From positions 403,501 to 467,500 of the forward strand of contig NC_132978.1 of assembly GCF_047496725.1 (NCBI RefSeq): 64,000 bases of DNA, written 5' to 3'. A program made the position numbers and the translations under genes. The DNA is from Anoplolepis gracilipes. Taxonomy: Eukaryota > Arthropoda > Insecta > Hymenoptera > Formicidae. Below, in pieces: positions 48,501 through 62,121 of the stretch (the first letter of the stretch is position 1; every line of letters begins with the position of its first letter). The notes under the pieces are model-generated. The model ran no database searches and was not told the origin of the DNA. It saw only the letters and a program-made list of their open reading frames with translations.

Positions 48501-50193
48501 GAGATTTTACTATTTCTACGTCGTATTTTTATACGATTTCGTTTTATGCGAGCGCGGTGCATCCAGTGCACATTACACGTTACATAGGCGTATCATAGAT
48601 AGACGTTGGAGCTAGTAAAACAAAGTAACCTAAGTATAGTAGAGTTCTCAAATTGTTCCGCGCGACACGTCACGAGAGTCGTAAAAATCATAGAAAATAA
48701 AAAAAAAATAAGTTTATACGTTCAAAGTTTACCACGATATTCTTTATACAACTCTGACCATAAACTCTGAAATCGATGTTTTATCGACGAGGAATTTGCG
48801 CACCACGCGAAATATTTACTTGACGTTTTGTCGGCACAAACGAAATTTGAGAACGCTCGATCTAACAAACGCAACATCGATTACAATAGATTATTATAGT
48901 TTAATTACAACAATTCTTTTTTACAAGAGTTATTAGGATATTGGAAAAGAAAAAAGAGCGATAGGACGAAAAGGTTTAAGCGATCATACGATATGATATG
49001 AAAGTATAATGAAGCGAGCGTTCGAAGCGCGGGAGAAAAATTATTCCGCGCGCGTGAAGGATTAAGGGAAAAACTCTCTAGCGTAGTTTGTTCCATGAAA
49101 CGTAGGACGAACTCGTCACAGTATACGATTTCAATTGCAGATAGTAATGACTAGGATAAATTCAGCCCGGAAGTGGAGCGTCATCGATTCGCGGACGCGC
49201 GACTCGGAGGAGCCTTACTGTTTGAATCAACAAAATACTACATCTATCCACTTAATTTATCTTACGTCACGGATAAGATTGCTAATATGTATACGGTTGA
49301 CGTGTAACAAATAAATGTAGCGGAAAAAGAGAAAAATGCAATAATGATAAGAGGGGGTTTTGAATTTTTGCTCGTCATTTAAAAGGAAAAAAAATTTTTT
49401 AATCATCGAATCTCTATATTAATTTATAAAATTATCATAAAATCTTGATTAATTATTAATGCAAGAGCGCACAAGTTTGTGCGTAAATAATTAATTTTGA
49501 ATTGATTTAAATGATATAGTTTGTAAAATTATTAAAAAATTATTTTTATTAATTAATTTTTAATCCAGGATAAGAGTATGTTTTGAATTTATATAAATAA
49601 TCTTTTTGATACGCCAATTTGTGTGTCCATTATATAATTTGAAAAATATAGAGATACTATTCTTTTTAGTTCACATTAATCTTAGATAAAATCATCCTTG
49701 CCAAGCAATATTGTCGCATATTTATCTCTAAAAAAAAGATATGAACAAGGAGTAATTCGCGATTTAACAATGCAATAGATACGCCAGTGGTGCAACTAGA
49801 TGAAAGAGTGTACAAAGTTTTAAGTGCAAAGGTTAAAGAGAGATGAAAAATTGATCAAAATTTGTCAACATCAATTGTTAATTTACTATTATCGTAGTTT
49901 TCGACTCATAACGAACTTATACTATTTACGCTCTAAAGAGACGGATACGCGTACATATTTATGCACATTCTATTAAGGTCTATTTAGGGAAAGAGCAATT
50001 AATAGAGTAATTAATAGAGAGAGAATTTAAGTGCATGCTCATTCAGTCACGCCACTGGCAACGGCGATTTCGAGATCGGCAACGGTTCAAGCTCGAGATA
50101 GAGACAAAGTGGAAGAGTCGAGTCAAAAGTGACATTATTACGGATAGTTGTTACGGATAGTAATCTCTCTGCATCAGCGATCGTGTCTGCGAT
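45525..50193. other. intergenic region, acid phosphatase to DH31
   Basis: Includes a partial repeat copy at 46091-46125 and the 3' UTR and downstream DNA of DH31 at its right end. 46450-46900 and 48480-49250 are somewhat richer in G and C. One 93-codon ATG-to-stop frame (47703..47422, minus) has no recognisable features. I see no firm gene. Confidence 0.5.
46091..46125. repeat. solo arm of the CACGGA-type inverted-repeat family
   Basis: Read on the minus strand it gives CATGGAAAAAAATTGTTATA, then GTTGCTACAACTACATTCTC, close to the left arm of the element at 41843 (CACGGAAAAAATTACTATGG, then TTGCTACAACAACATTCTC). No second arm is nearby. Confidence 0.6.
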
Positions 50194-51763
50194 CTACGCC
50201 TGTTCCGAGCGACGCCTTCGTCCAGGACCACCGGCGTAGTTCGCCGCCGCGAGTCCCATCAAGTGTTTCGCCGCTTGAGAACCGCTGAAGCCACGACTTA
50301 GACCCAGATCTAATCCTCGTTTGCTGCTGCGAACGTACGACTCGACATTTATTACCTTACTATTTGAATCGATCATCTTAGAAAGGACACTTCGAAATAT
50401 ATGTATGTATATGTTTACGCTCGAGAGATACAAAAGGCAAGCAGTAAAATTAATATAAATGTCACTTGATCCCCTGTTATTTTTCTTACATCAATGATGA
50501 AAAATCTTTTCCATATACAAATACATTTCGATCAAAAACACACGCGTACAATGAAAATACATTATCGATATTTTTTAAATAAAACCCTTTCTAAGATGAA
50601 TGATTCATTTATAATTGATGGAATTAATATATTTATAGAAGACAAATGTAATGTAAAAGCTGCCAATATGACGCAAAACTATCAGCGAAAAACAATCTTC
50701 TATATTGATTTGAAGCATTTAAGCTTGATTAAGCTTCAAAATTTAATTTCAGATTCTCATTCACACATAAAATATTTCTTTAATAACTTTTTGCAAATTA
50801 GTAATCTAAGAATCATTAATAAAAGTAACAAATATATTCTATATATTTGTAAATATATATTCCATTAGACATATAAAATAGATTATGCATTTTAATATAA
50901 AAATCGTTGCAACACGCTATCTTACTTTTCCATTTCGGGGCGGTTCATGACGGTGCGACTTAGACGAGAGAGTATCTCTAGAAACTCGTCTCGGTCTATA
51001 TCATCCTGTTGATCCCAGTAACTTTCATGGCTGCGTGCGTAAAATAGGATCGGTCGATTAACTTCGATTGGAAATCGCGTGCAACGACACAGGTGTTACA
51101 CAATGTAAAAGGGTACGAAGAATGTAATTTAATAGACGCTTAAAACCAAAATGTTTTATATATTGTAAAAACGCCTCAGAAATGATAAATTAAACAATAA
51201 TTGGAGACAGTTGACGAATATAATACAGGGACAGTTAATAGATACGCCTACACGATTTAAAATCATCTATCATGATTGTATTAATCTATAACGTCATTCG
51301 GCAAGTCACTTTTAGTTATCGGGATTTCTTTCTATAAGCTATGTGTCGTCAAACCGAACTGGGTTAAACTGTTGAAGCGGATTTCTATTCTTGTCCAATA
51401 TATTCGTTTAATTGTAAATACGCGCTCGGAGCAATTGCGCGATTTGCATTTTTTGATATTCTATGAATATATTTAAAAATTATTTTTATGTATCGCAATC
51501 TTTTGCATAACCTGTTAGACCTGTTGTGTAGTTAAAAATTTTACTGTGAGCTGTACTGATTTTTTATTTTTTTTTTTTTTATTAATAACTAAATTAAATT
51601 CATTTTCTTGTATAATAGAAAATTTCTTTTTAAAAAGAATTTGAGAGAGAAAAGGAGGAAAATCTGTCGCGGACAAGTGCATAGATTTTGATGTATTTCT
51701 ACATAGTTTCGTTTATCTTTACTTTGATAATATTTTGATAGTACTTAATGTAGTACTATCTAT

Positions 51764-51814
<51 letters not shown>

Positions 51815-51956
51815 AGTTTCCTCTTATCAATTAACTTTTTGTAAGAGAATGAGATTTACTTTACCTGTGCGGTATTGCATCGACTGTGAGACTCAAAACT
51901 GCGACGATCATCACAAATGCCAGTAGTGTGCACAAGACGGTCATCTTAGATTGCAT
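50194..51956 (-). CDS. Dh31: calcitonin-like diuretic hormone 31 (DH31) precursor
   Basis: Three coding exons on the minus strand: 51956..51865, 51030..50926 and 50326..50194. They make 330 bases, 109 residues. Residues 1-27 are a signal peptide ([21 protein letters not shown]). A spacer follows with [20 protein letters not shown]. Lys-Arg at 68-69 releases a 31-residue peptide (70-100) starting [10 protein letters not shown] and ending ANYAGGP. The next Gly is the amide donor and RRRR the second cleavage site. DH31 acts on a calcitonin-receptor-like GPCR, raising cAMP in Malpighian tubules, and in flies also affects gut contraction and sleep. The ATG at 51956 follows directly on a TTTTAG acceptor. 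The spliced join reads MENSKRG; an alternative acceptor upstream (about 50359) would lengthen the spacer. Confidence 0.97.
51765..51812. repeat. (CT)n microsatellite in DH31 intron
   Basis: About 23 CT units, starting about 50 bp beyond the donor of the signal-peptide exon (GA on the coding strand). Confidence 0.95.
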
Positions 51957-53155
51957 CTAAAATTAATCATACACATTCTTATAGTTTTAATAATAATTAA
52001 TTTTACAATTATAAAGATTGAATCACAATCTTATAATTAAAAGCTTGAACGATGGATAAATGGAATAATAGTAATACAAGTATTATGCAATTTTTTTGTA
52101 ATCTAAGTATTTAGGACTATAGCTTTTTATACAATTATATATATATATATATATGAACATTCTTCATATTATTTAATTTAACATTAAATATATACGCTTT
52201 CCATATTAGTCTAATAGCACTCAAGCGTAGTAGCGTTAAATAAGATATAGATGTAAATATAGATCGATATACATATTTATATGTATTTCCTGTACAATAA
52301 TTCCGTAATATGTTCATCGTCCTACTATTAGGCCACTATCTCTTGCATTGTTTAATGGAGAATTATGTGCCACGATTTCAACATATATATACTTCATCGT
52401 ATATACGCTCGTGGATTAAAAGGTAGTAAACCTCGGGAGAGAAACGTCGTTCTTGATTATACGAGCAACTCGCTACCGTTTCACATACTCTAGCAACGGA
52501 TTGAGTGCCAAATAGTCGTCTCGAAGTATTCATTCAGGGCAAGCATTTCGTCTTCACCGATTCTAATTTGACGCAGCGAAATTCTTAATCTCAAATAAAT
52601 TTTCAATTTTAGTTTATACGAATACGCAACGGTAATTGTGAACATTGCATTGTATTTATGATGACTTGCAAATGAGTATAGAAAGTAAAACAACAATGTC
52701 TTGAAAAAAAAATGCGTCTAAAGCTTTTATTCAAAACAACTGCAGTTCCATTAACAGAATTCTAATTGTTTCCAAATATTCCATATGATGTTTTTATTAT
52801 GAAATAGAAAGTTTAAATGCATTTTATCGACACACGTGTTTTATCAAACTGTTTTTTCAACCATTTCGAGATAGCTCGTTTTAAACATGTAACATATATG
52901 TATATTATAGTTTATATTCATCCTACAGTCATCAACTTCCTTAAACTATAAGAACTGTCATGAGAGAGACAGTGTGTACCTACAAGAAGTTGAATTAACA
53001 TTCAATCATATGTTTTTTTCGAAAACAAAATTTCCAGATTTAAATTGCTTAAAATGTTCTAGCGCCGCTAAAAAATGCGGTTGAATAATAGCCCTTAATT
53101 ATATTTTAATCGAATAACACGACTATTGTTGTCAAAACTATCGCTCATATCTTAC

Positions 53156-53250
53156 CACAAAATCTTTCAAGACGCAGAAAGTTGGCCATTAGATAAAACG
53201 CTAAATAAGACGAAGGGGGTGAGATCGCGAGGTTGGCTGAAGGCGTGAAA
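53156..53250 (-). other. probable 5' non-coding exon of DH31
   Basis: Starts about 25-30 bases downstream of a TATA box and ends at a good donor, TTTTGTG|GTAAGAT (edge 53156). It would splice to the TTTTAG acceptor at 51957. Two in-frame ATGs are absent or short, so it reads as leader. Confidence 0.55.
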
Positions 53251-53270
53251 GATGAAACAATGGCCTCTCC

Positions 53271-53280
53271 TATATATATA
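53271..53280 (-). promoter_or_regulatory. TATA box of the DH31 promoter
   Basis: TATATATATA followed by GGAGAGGCC on the minus strand, 25-30 bases before the inferred leader. A strong TATA box is usual for neuropeptide genes. Other (TA) runs in the window weaken the argument on its own; the donor at 53156 is the supporting context. Confidence 0.5.
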
Positions 53281-56200
53281 GAGAAAAGTTGGTGCATTCT
53301 CGGCTAACAAACTATTCAACTCGCAACCCACCAAGAACATCCTGCCGTCGTTTGACGACAGTAATGTACCAGGCAGAATCATTCTGCAGTCAAATAGAAC
53401 GTTCAAGTAATACCGGTATTATAGCGACGGATTTAAAATCGTTGCATGGGGTCATAAATGGAACGACTTTTAGTTGTCTGTGAAATAATTTTTTATTACT
53501 TTACTAAAACAATATAAAATGGCAAAAAAGGTTAATATATCTTTCTTTGATTCTTTCGAAGCTATAAACAATCTTCAAATAGCTTTTTATACAATTTTGT
53601 GCAATTTATTCTATTCTATTATTATACAATTTTTCTAAATATACATATCTCTGGATAAAACAAAGTTTAAATATTATATGATATAGTTAAAATTTAGTAT
53701 TTTCTCTTTTTATGTATTATTTTTATCAGGATTTTGTTTATTTTGTCCTTTTTTTGTTGATGTTCAATTACGATATAATCACAACTCGCTTTCAACAGTA
53801 GTACCTATAGTATGGATGGATAATTGGATCCACCGTTCGAAATAATTGATGGCCATGGACTGTTATTTCATATACGCGTATTTATTTTCATCCGTGAATG
53901 AGACGACACATTTATGTCTCTATATTATGGAATTTCTATTCCTTTTTGATCATATCAATCGAAATTATTATATTATACACATTATAATTAATGCAAGAAT
54001 AGTTTCGCACCGTTTTACTATTTTATGCGAAATATTTGTTAAAATATTGATAAAGAAAAAATTCATATTTTTGTTAAATCTGTATTTTTTATAAATTGTG
54101 TTTTTACATTCGAGAAATTTTTGAAAGCATTGCTTTTGTTGAGATCTCTCTTTCTTTCTCTGTGCGCTATTGTAGATAAAATAAATCCATTTCAAATTAT
54201 ACAATATATTTCTTTGTTTATAGTATTTCTTTACGGATTCTTTGTATTTTTTTTTAACGAATCATTTTTATGCATTTGTTTCATAAAATAATGAAAATAA
54301 ACAGAAAGTAAGAATTTATCCTATACAGGGTTAATGTTCCAAAAGAACATTTAAAACTCGCATTTAATTTACTCCAGTTGCCATTAATGCGAATTAGACG
54401 ACTGCTGGCGCCGTCCTCACTTTACTCTATTCGAGAGAAATCGCAAGCTATAAATCTGCGTAATTTCGTCGAATTTATCGTCTCCGGCTTACTTAGGCGT
54501 AACCGCGCGCTGAGATGGGCGGGATAAATCAAATCATATTTAAAAAAAAAGCAAGGTGGCAACGTAAGGGCACGCTAAGTATAGCGCGCGCGGTTAATAT
54601 CGTTAACGTCCGATAAAAATTTATTTCCCTAGAAAACACGTTCCCGATAATTGTTCCCGGTAGTGCCACGGTGAATCTAATAACGCGATAATCGAGTTTC
54701 AATCCGGAGACTGTAGTCGTATAATTGTGTCGATCTTTCAACCTTAAGATCTCGGCTGTTTTTCTTGTTTCCGTTCGCGCTAAAAAGCTTTTATTTTCTG
54801 TGGAATATACTATCTGCCAAAAAATATTTTCTTATCATCAAAATACGTATCGATCTTACGATGTTATAAAATTTGCAGAATATCTATATGTTCTTTGACC
54901 AACTTAAAATTAAACTCTTCTTAAAAGAAAATTGAAAATCTGACGTCATTTTCGCATTTCTCTATTTTCTTATTAATTTTTTCTTAAAACACAGATATAA
55001 TAATATTATTTAAAATATTATTATTATATATGTATAAAAATGAAGGATGAGAAATCGATAGTCTTACTATGACATAAAAGATAAAAAATAATATTATCTC
55101 TGAAGTAAAAAAAAAAAAAAGAAATAAAGAAATAAAAGGAAGCAGTAATAAAAAAGAAATAACAGAAAAGAAAGAATTGCGTATATAATGTCGTACCTAC
55201 ACGATTAGCTGCTATACAATTATATTGCGATTCAATCATCTCATTTTTTAGTTTGTTATTTTATGCCAATTTAATTATTAAACATTTATTTTTATATGAA
55301 ACATATCATGATAACGGAATTACATTCTATATAAATTATTTTTCTCATATTGTACTGATATTATCCCATCACTGTCCTTTCTAGATTGAGTCAATCATTC
55401 TGTCACGACTATTGGTTTTCGAACAATGTGATAGTAGACGCGATGATAGTTTGTCTTTTTATCATTTCATACATTGTGCGTGATATCGTGCGAATGATAG
55501 TTCTATAAAATTTATGCATCCAGGCTGATAAGAGCCACGCATGAGCAAATTCGAATGATCGCTGATCGCATATCGCGGACGCTACTCCGAGCGATATATA
55601 CCTATATAGAATCGCGAGCGATATCGAACAATTTTAGCCGAACATATGCATGCCAAAGTGTTGCGTTAACTATTTTGAGATTCTTTATTGCGTGTGGGAT
55701 TATTTTAATCATAAATCGAATAAGATTTACATTTCTATTCTGTTTCAAATATTTTACGTTCATACAAAAATGTTACAATTATATTTATCATATATGCAAG
55801 ATCTATCGATTTTTTGTTATATTATTATTTAATTTTTGTTACATTTTATCGCAATAATTCAGTCTAGTTTAGGATTAATTTATGTAAAATGTCATGTCAC
55901 ACTAGTGATTCCGAAATGAAAACTTTCGCACCGATATGTATGTGTCAGTCGCGTCTTTTTCATATAAAATGTTTCTATAAAGCGCGATAAAGCGACAACT
56001 AATACAACCGAGCCCTTTCTGCAATACATTGTTTGCTGTTGCAACTTTACCGTCATTGTAGATGCATTTATATGCATTTCGTAGTTATCGCGATGGTGTG
56101 TCGCGTATGTACATAGTGCATATATTGTAGTCATTATACAAGAATACGTAAATAAAACGTAGATGCGATTTGCTAAACAATAGTGATACACTGTATCCGT

Positions 56201-56458
56201 CGTCGTTAGCGGACATGGACGGTTAATCTTGCGAAAATTGAGTTGTAAAAGCATATTACGCGAGTCAATATGATAAGGAAATTGCACTGTTTGATAACTT
56301 ATGTCAATTTGAACTCATCTCTCGACATAAATATAGTCTTATACAGAATATTCTAAAATAATCTCTTCTTTTTAATTATGTAAAGCGATGTTATTCTATT
56401 ATATGTATATAAAGTAATGTTATCATCTATAAAAATTCCATGTTTTATTTTATCTCTG

Positions 56459-56612
56459 CTAAAAACTTATAAACATATTTTATTCAATATTTAGTCAAAT
56501 ACAAGACTGGCTACGCAAACTCTCATTAAAGAATCTCTACTAAAACTTATAAACATATTTTATTCAATATTTAGTCAAGTACAATCTGGCTACGTAAACT
56601 TTTATTAAAGAA
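56459..56612. repeat. 80-bp tandem duplication
   Basis: ACTTATAAACATATTTTATT starts at 56465 and again at 56545. The copies share TTCAATATTTAGTCAA, CTGGCTACG and ATTAAAGAA with about ten differences. Confidence 0.85.
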
Positions 56613-56697
56613 AAATAAATTAATATCGTTGAAAAATTTGTTTTAAGTAAATATATAATAATTCGTAAAATAATCTCCACAGATTATATACATATTA

Positions 56698-56793
56698 CCA
56701 ATATTACTGTAGACTATGTCTCCCTATCGAAAAATACATAAGTTTGAATCGATTTCTTGATCAAGCTCGTCATACAACTATGTTTCACATTCT

Positions 56794-56839
<46 letters not shown>

Positions 56840-56950
56840 TTTTTTATCGAAAAGAGAATGAGAAACTTATGTTAGTTGCATGACGAGCTCAATCGACAAA
56901 TCGATTCATGTATTTTCCGATTGGGAGACGTAATCTATAGTAATGTTGGC
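56698..56950. mobile_element. large imperfect inverted repeat around a (TA)n core
   Basis: The left arm from 56698 (CCAATATTACTGTAGACTAT) and the reverse complement of the right arm ending near 56950 (CCAACATTACTATAGATTAC) align over about 95 bp. Shared blocks include GTCTCCC, ATCGATTT, AGCTCGTCAT and ATTCTCTT, with small indels. The core is (TA)20 at 56796-56836. No coding capacity. Likely a diverged MITE or hairpin element. Confidence 0.75.
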
Positions 56951-59638
56951 ATATATTACACTTTTTTTCGATATTTATATTTTCTATCATAAAAATAATT
57001 ATTATGTAGCAATATAAATGCAGATTAACTTAACAAACCAATTATTTGGTTCAACTGTTAAATTGTTAAATGATGGAATAACATCGCTTTATAAATATAT
57101 AATGCTTGTATATATTGTTATTCATAAATATTATATAGAGAGCTGAATAAAGAAGGCAATAATAAAATAAATCTCACGTAAGTCATTGCACTTTCAAAAA
57201 ATTCAAATTATCTATACAAATGCGCAAATTAAAGATCTAATAATTTTGTCTCAACGTTTGATAGTTGAGACACTCTTACACTTATATACACCCCTACATC
57301 CTTATGAATGTTTCTTCAAAGATAAATCTGACAGTAACATCTCATTCATTCTATGTTTGCAGAATAACAATAAACATACGGTGCGTTTTTAAGCTTAATT
57401 GTAATGATAAATCTTTCAATAATTTTAAAGCCAATATTTTTATAAAAAATATTTTTAAATATAATATATATTTTTAATTTAAATATAGTATATTTAGAGA
57501 AACATTTTGCATAAAACAATTCAAATCAATATTTTTATTAAAAAAGTCAAAAATTTTTAAAAATTCATCAAAGATTCTATCATTTAAAATATAAGCCAAA
57601 ATTTTCGAACCCTCCGTACATGCACTATCGCACGATACATTATGTGACACATGTTGTTTCATTCATGTTGTTCGTATTGGGAAAATTGAATTCTTAACGC
57701 AAGAGTCGCAAATTATAAGAATAGATGCGAAACCAAGCATAAATGGTCCTTTGGGTTTCTCCAATAACGGTTTAGCGCGTTTTTATGAGCAAATCGATAC
57801 AACTACGGTCAATACTACTACGTGAACGAGCAACGAGTGACGCTTTTATGGGAATATTTACCTGACTAGAGACGTAATTTCATGGGGCTAAAAAAAAAAC
57901 GAGAGAAATGTTCTGTAACGTCTCAATATCATTTCGGCTGCGTTTATGGCTTATTGCGATTTTATGAGATCATTGTGGTTAATAAAGATTTGACTTTGGC
58001 ATTTCCTTAATATTTCCAGTCTGTTCAGTCTCACAAAACAGATAATGACAGATGTAGAAAATAGAATTTACAGAGTTATCTGGATTTTCGGCAAAAGTTT
58101 GAACTTTTTAAAAATTTGTATCGCGTAATAACTTTGAGAATTTTGACAAAAAAATTAATATTTTAATGGCTTTTTAAAATTAACACTACTGGATTGTAGT
58201 TAAATCTCGTGGATTCGTTCCAAGATGTATGCGATTTGACACGTTTTGAACAATTACATTGTAAGCGATATAGACACATTATGTGATAACGACAATTTAT
58301 TGCGGGGTTGCAATAGTACCGCGTCAATAATACTCGGCTATTCTGCCAACGTTATGCGTGTATTATGTAAATTTCCTAAATTTATCGCACTATGTACAAA
58401 ACCAGTGTACAGTTAGTAACCACTGTTGTAAATTATAAATAAGCTTTTCTAAAAAGCATCATTTACATTAATAAAACATCTATACACTGGATAAAAGCTT
58501 TTCTCTTTGTATAATTTATACAGAGCGAAAATATCATATTTATCGTTCTTGCTCTTTTGTATGAAATAAAAATTTCCTGAGTCATGTTAAAAAAGAGGTC
58601 CATGATCTTGCAAGAAATTTTCATTCAAAAAATGTGTTTCGCATTCGGATGTAAATGTCCATTTCTGTTACTATATTTTCTATTCAAATTAACATTTATT
58701 TATTGTTAAAATACACGATAGAAGTGATATTTCCGTTTTTTATAATTGATAATTGATTATTTATTATAATGGGATTCATGTTACAACAACTTAGACTAGT
58801 TTAAATTCGATTAGAAGCACCAAAAATAGAATACGTTTCATTTCGAATAACAAGAGAAATAAAAAGAACATCATTTTCATTCATGCAAAATCGAAATGAA
58901 GTGCTACTCATTTTCTAGCCTTCGCTTAGAACATTAAGTACTTCATCTCGCTTTGAAAATTTGCTAAACTTTAATGGAAAAGTGAATGGGATAATCAAGT
59001 AGAATTGTAGATGTAATTAAAAGCTGAATTATATTTATCTTTTACGTCTTTCCGACGACATTTAGGATGACTTTAATCTGTGAGATTGAATTTTTACAAG
59101 GTACAATCCATTAGTGACGTGTGCTAATTTAACAACACGCATTACTTTACATCTAATTTCGATATAGTTTTATCATGAAAATACATTTCTAAACTTTACG
59201 ATTCAAGATGTTTATTAATACAATTTAACCATGCGATATAACTTTCCGATCGAAATACAATTTCGTGACATTACATGAATCCCGAGAATGCTCAACGTCA
59301 AACTTCACTTAGACAAGTAAACTTAGGAACAATTGAAGATTCACTGCGCGTTCGACGACCAAGCAATGTTTTTCCTCTCGAGAAAATCGCAAATATTATT
59401 TCAAAAATTTTACGTAGTTTAGAGAGAGCTTCTTTTGACCTTCTCGCGTATGCGCATGTTATTTTCGATCTTTTACGCGATATTTACATTTCTCTATTCG
59501 AAAGAATATTATTCTGATAAGAGTTAAAATACGTGCGATACAAAGAATATTTATAAGAGAGAATAAAAATAAAATTTTTATCATTTACAAAAAATTGAAC
59601 ATTTTTTAAAAGTGTATTATTTTTTATATGTATATATA

Positions 59639-59684
<46 letters not shown>

Positions 59685-62084
59685 ATAAAATATATGTTAT
59701 TATATAAAAATATTTAACAGCATATGTGAGAGGAGATAAAATTCCTGGAAAGATTAAAGGGTTAAAGATGTCGGAGATACTTGCCAACACCGGGACCGTA
59801 ATGCATTTCATGCACGCATGCAGAAGCGAAATTCTTTAACCCAGTGGAATTTCGTCAATCCTTCGTTTTGCTAGTATCGCGGATAAAACGCCTTTGTTTC
59901 GGAAAAGTCCTTTTTTTCGCTGCTCGTCATTGCTATCATTGTTATCATGGTTGTCTATCCGCGGTTTTAGTCGCTTTGAGAATTTTGCGCGGTGTGAATG
60001 AGTATGTGTGCCTTCTGCGCAATACGTGACTATAAAATTTCATCACACGTAAATTCAAAAAAAATCATATCAAAGCAAAGCACACTTTTTTTCAGATATT
60101 TCTCAACATTTTCGAAGCATATAGTCGTGAAATTTATTTAAATGAAAAAACTGGACTTTTGTTTTTCTGCGAATAAAATAATTATCATATTTAATTTTAA
60201 TGTAACATTATAGAATTCTTTATAATATTAAAAATTATAATATTATAATATTATAAATTCAATGCCTATAATTAGACGTATAAAATAATATCATGTCAAA
60301 TAATCAATATACGAATAAGACGCATGGACGAAATGAACTCATGTACATGACTTGATAGAACTCTCACTCATCACTATGTCCTTCTCGTATATCGAAATGA
60401 TGTATCGTTTTCTTGACATTAATATATTAGCCACTTATACATATATAACACTTGATCGAAATTCACATGGAAAAAAATGTTGTGCGCAAATTAAATTAAT
60501 TTATCATAAAGCTTCAGCCAATAAAACTTGGACAGCTGATTAAATTGACAGCAAATTAAACAATTACATTCTATAGTGACACCGACTTTAACATCGAAGT
60601 ATAAAAACTATACTATTTTAATTAAAATTTCCATTATCGACTCAACTGCAAAATGAAAATTATAGCCAAAATAATAATTATTATTGTAACAATAATTATT
60701 ACAATTTTAGTGATTTATAATTATAATTATTATTGATTAATTAACGTAATTATTAACGGATATTATTATTACGTAAGTTTAAAATAATCAGTGATTATTA
60801 AATTATAAATTGTTAATCAAAAAATGATTACAATTTTAATTTATGATTGCTTAAAATATAAATTAGCGGCATTTTAACAAAATACTGAAGATTTATTTTA
60901 TAAAATCTATATTTAATAATTAAATATAAATAACTTAAATTATTCCCGCATATAGAATAAATTTTACTTTGACCGGAAAGTGATAACTCTATTACGTCAC
61001 AATAAAGCTTGTAAAGAAAATTACCATTCTCTCTGTAATCTTGCGGTAATCTAACTTTAAGTACTCAAGGGACCTGACAGACTTTATACACGGTGTGTCA
61101 CTTTATACACAGCTGTTATGCACGTAAAGCCGAAACACATAAACCGCGAAAGATACGCAATATTTTACGAGTTTTACAACAAAATTACGAGCTTAAATCA
61201 GATTAGCTTTGTCGTACTTGTTAAATGTTGTACTAATGATTTTTAAGTATTTCTGATATTAATTGAGCTGAACCAGCATAAATTTGAAAAAAATATATAA
61301 ATGACGCGCATTTACAGACACTAATAAGAAACACATTTATATTTTAAATATATCTTGTGGCTATTATATATTGTATATTTCAATTATTTAATAAAATATA
61401 TATATTTGCAATACATTGCACGCAAATAATGAATAGTTACAGAATAGTTATAGAATGAAAACTTACGTAAAATATTATCGCGTGTGATACCGGTAACTTA
61501 TAAATATTTTCTACATGCTTATTGGGTTTTTACATTAGATTTTAACTCTCATAATTAATTAAATTTGAATTAAATGTTAGTGCGTGTCATAACAAAATAC
61601 ACTTTTCAAATATTTAATCTTAGTTTGTAGTTAATTTTTTTTTGCTTGTTAATGATAATTGTAATGATAATTACGCACAATTTCAAACATTTCCATAATT
61701 ATTAGATGTAAGATTACCATTTTATTAAATCCATAAATATAACCATAATTATATTTGAAGATTGTTATATGTTTGTTATATGGAAGTTAGCTTTTATATT
61801 TCAACACAACGATCTCATTCAAAGATAATTAGATAAGTTTGTATTTTACATTTAGGAGTATATGTTCAACATTAAAATTAAATCTCACTTTTACATTTTG
61901 ATAAATCGTTTCCATTCTGTCAATTTAATTAATTGATGAGTATTGAGTTTCTATTGTTTCACTTTGCAAAAGAGAAATGTTAATAATACAATTAAAGCAA
62001 TTGATTTCTTTCTCCATTGGAATGCGATCTCTACATATCGAGATCTATTTATCTTAAAAAAAATGTAATATACAAGTATTAAAT

Positions 62085-62121
<37 letters not shown>

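Noticed and set aside
55555..55857. 100-codon plus-strand frame rich in Ile, Phe and Tyr
   Set aside because: Composition is what AT-rich non-coding DNA gives; no hallmark of a protein.
59275..59517. 80-codon plus-strand frame beginning MNPENAQRQTSLRQ
   Set aside because: ATG-to-stop and fairly protein-like, but isolated and unrecognised; not enough to call a gene.
60660..60800. Apparent inverted repeats of TAATAATTATTA type
   Set aside because: Pure A/T low complexity where such pairing is expected by chance.
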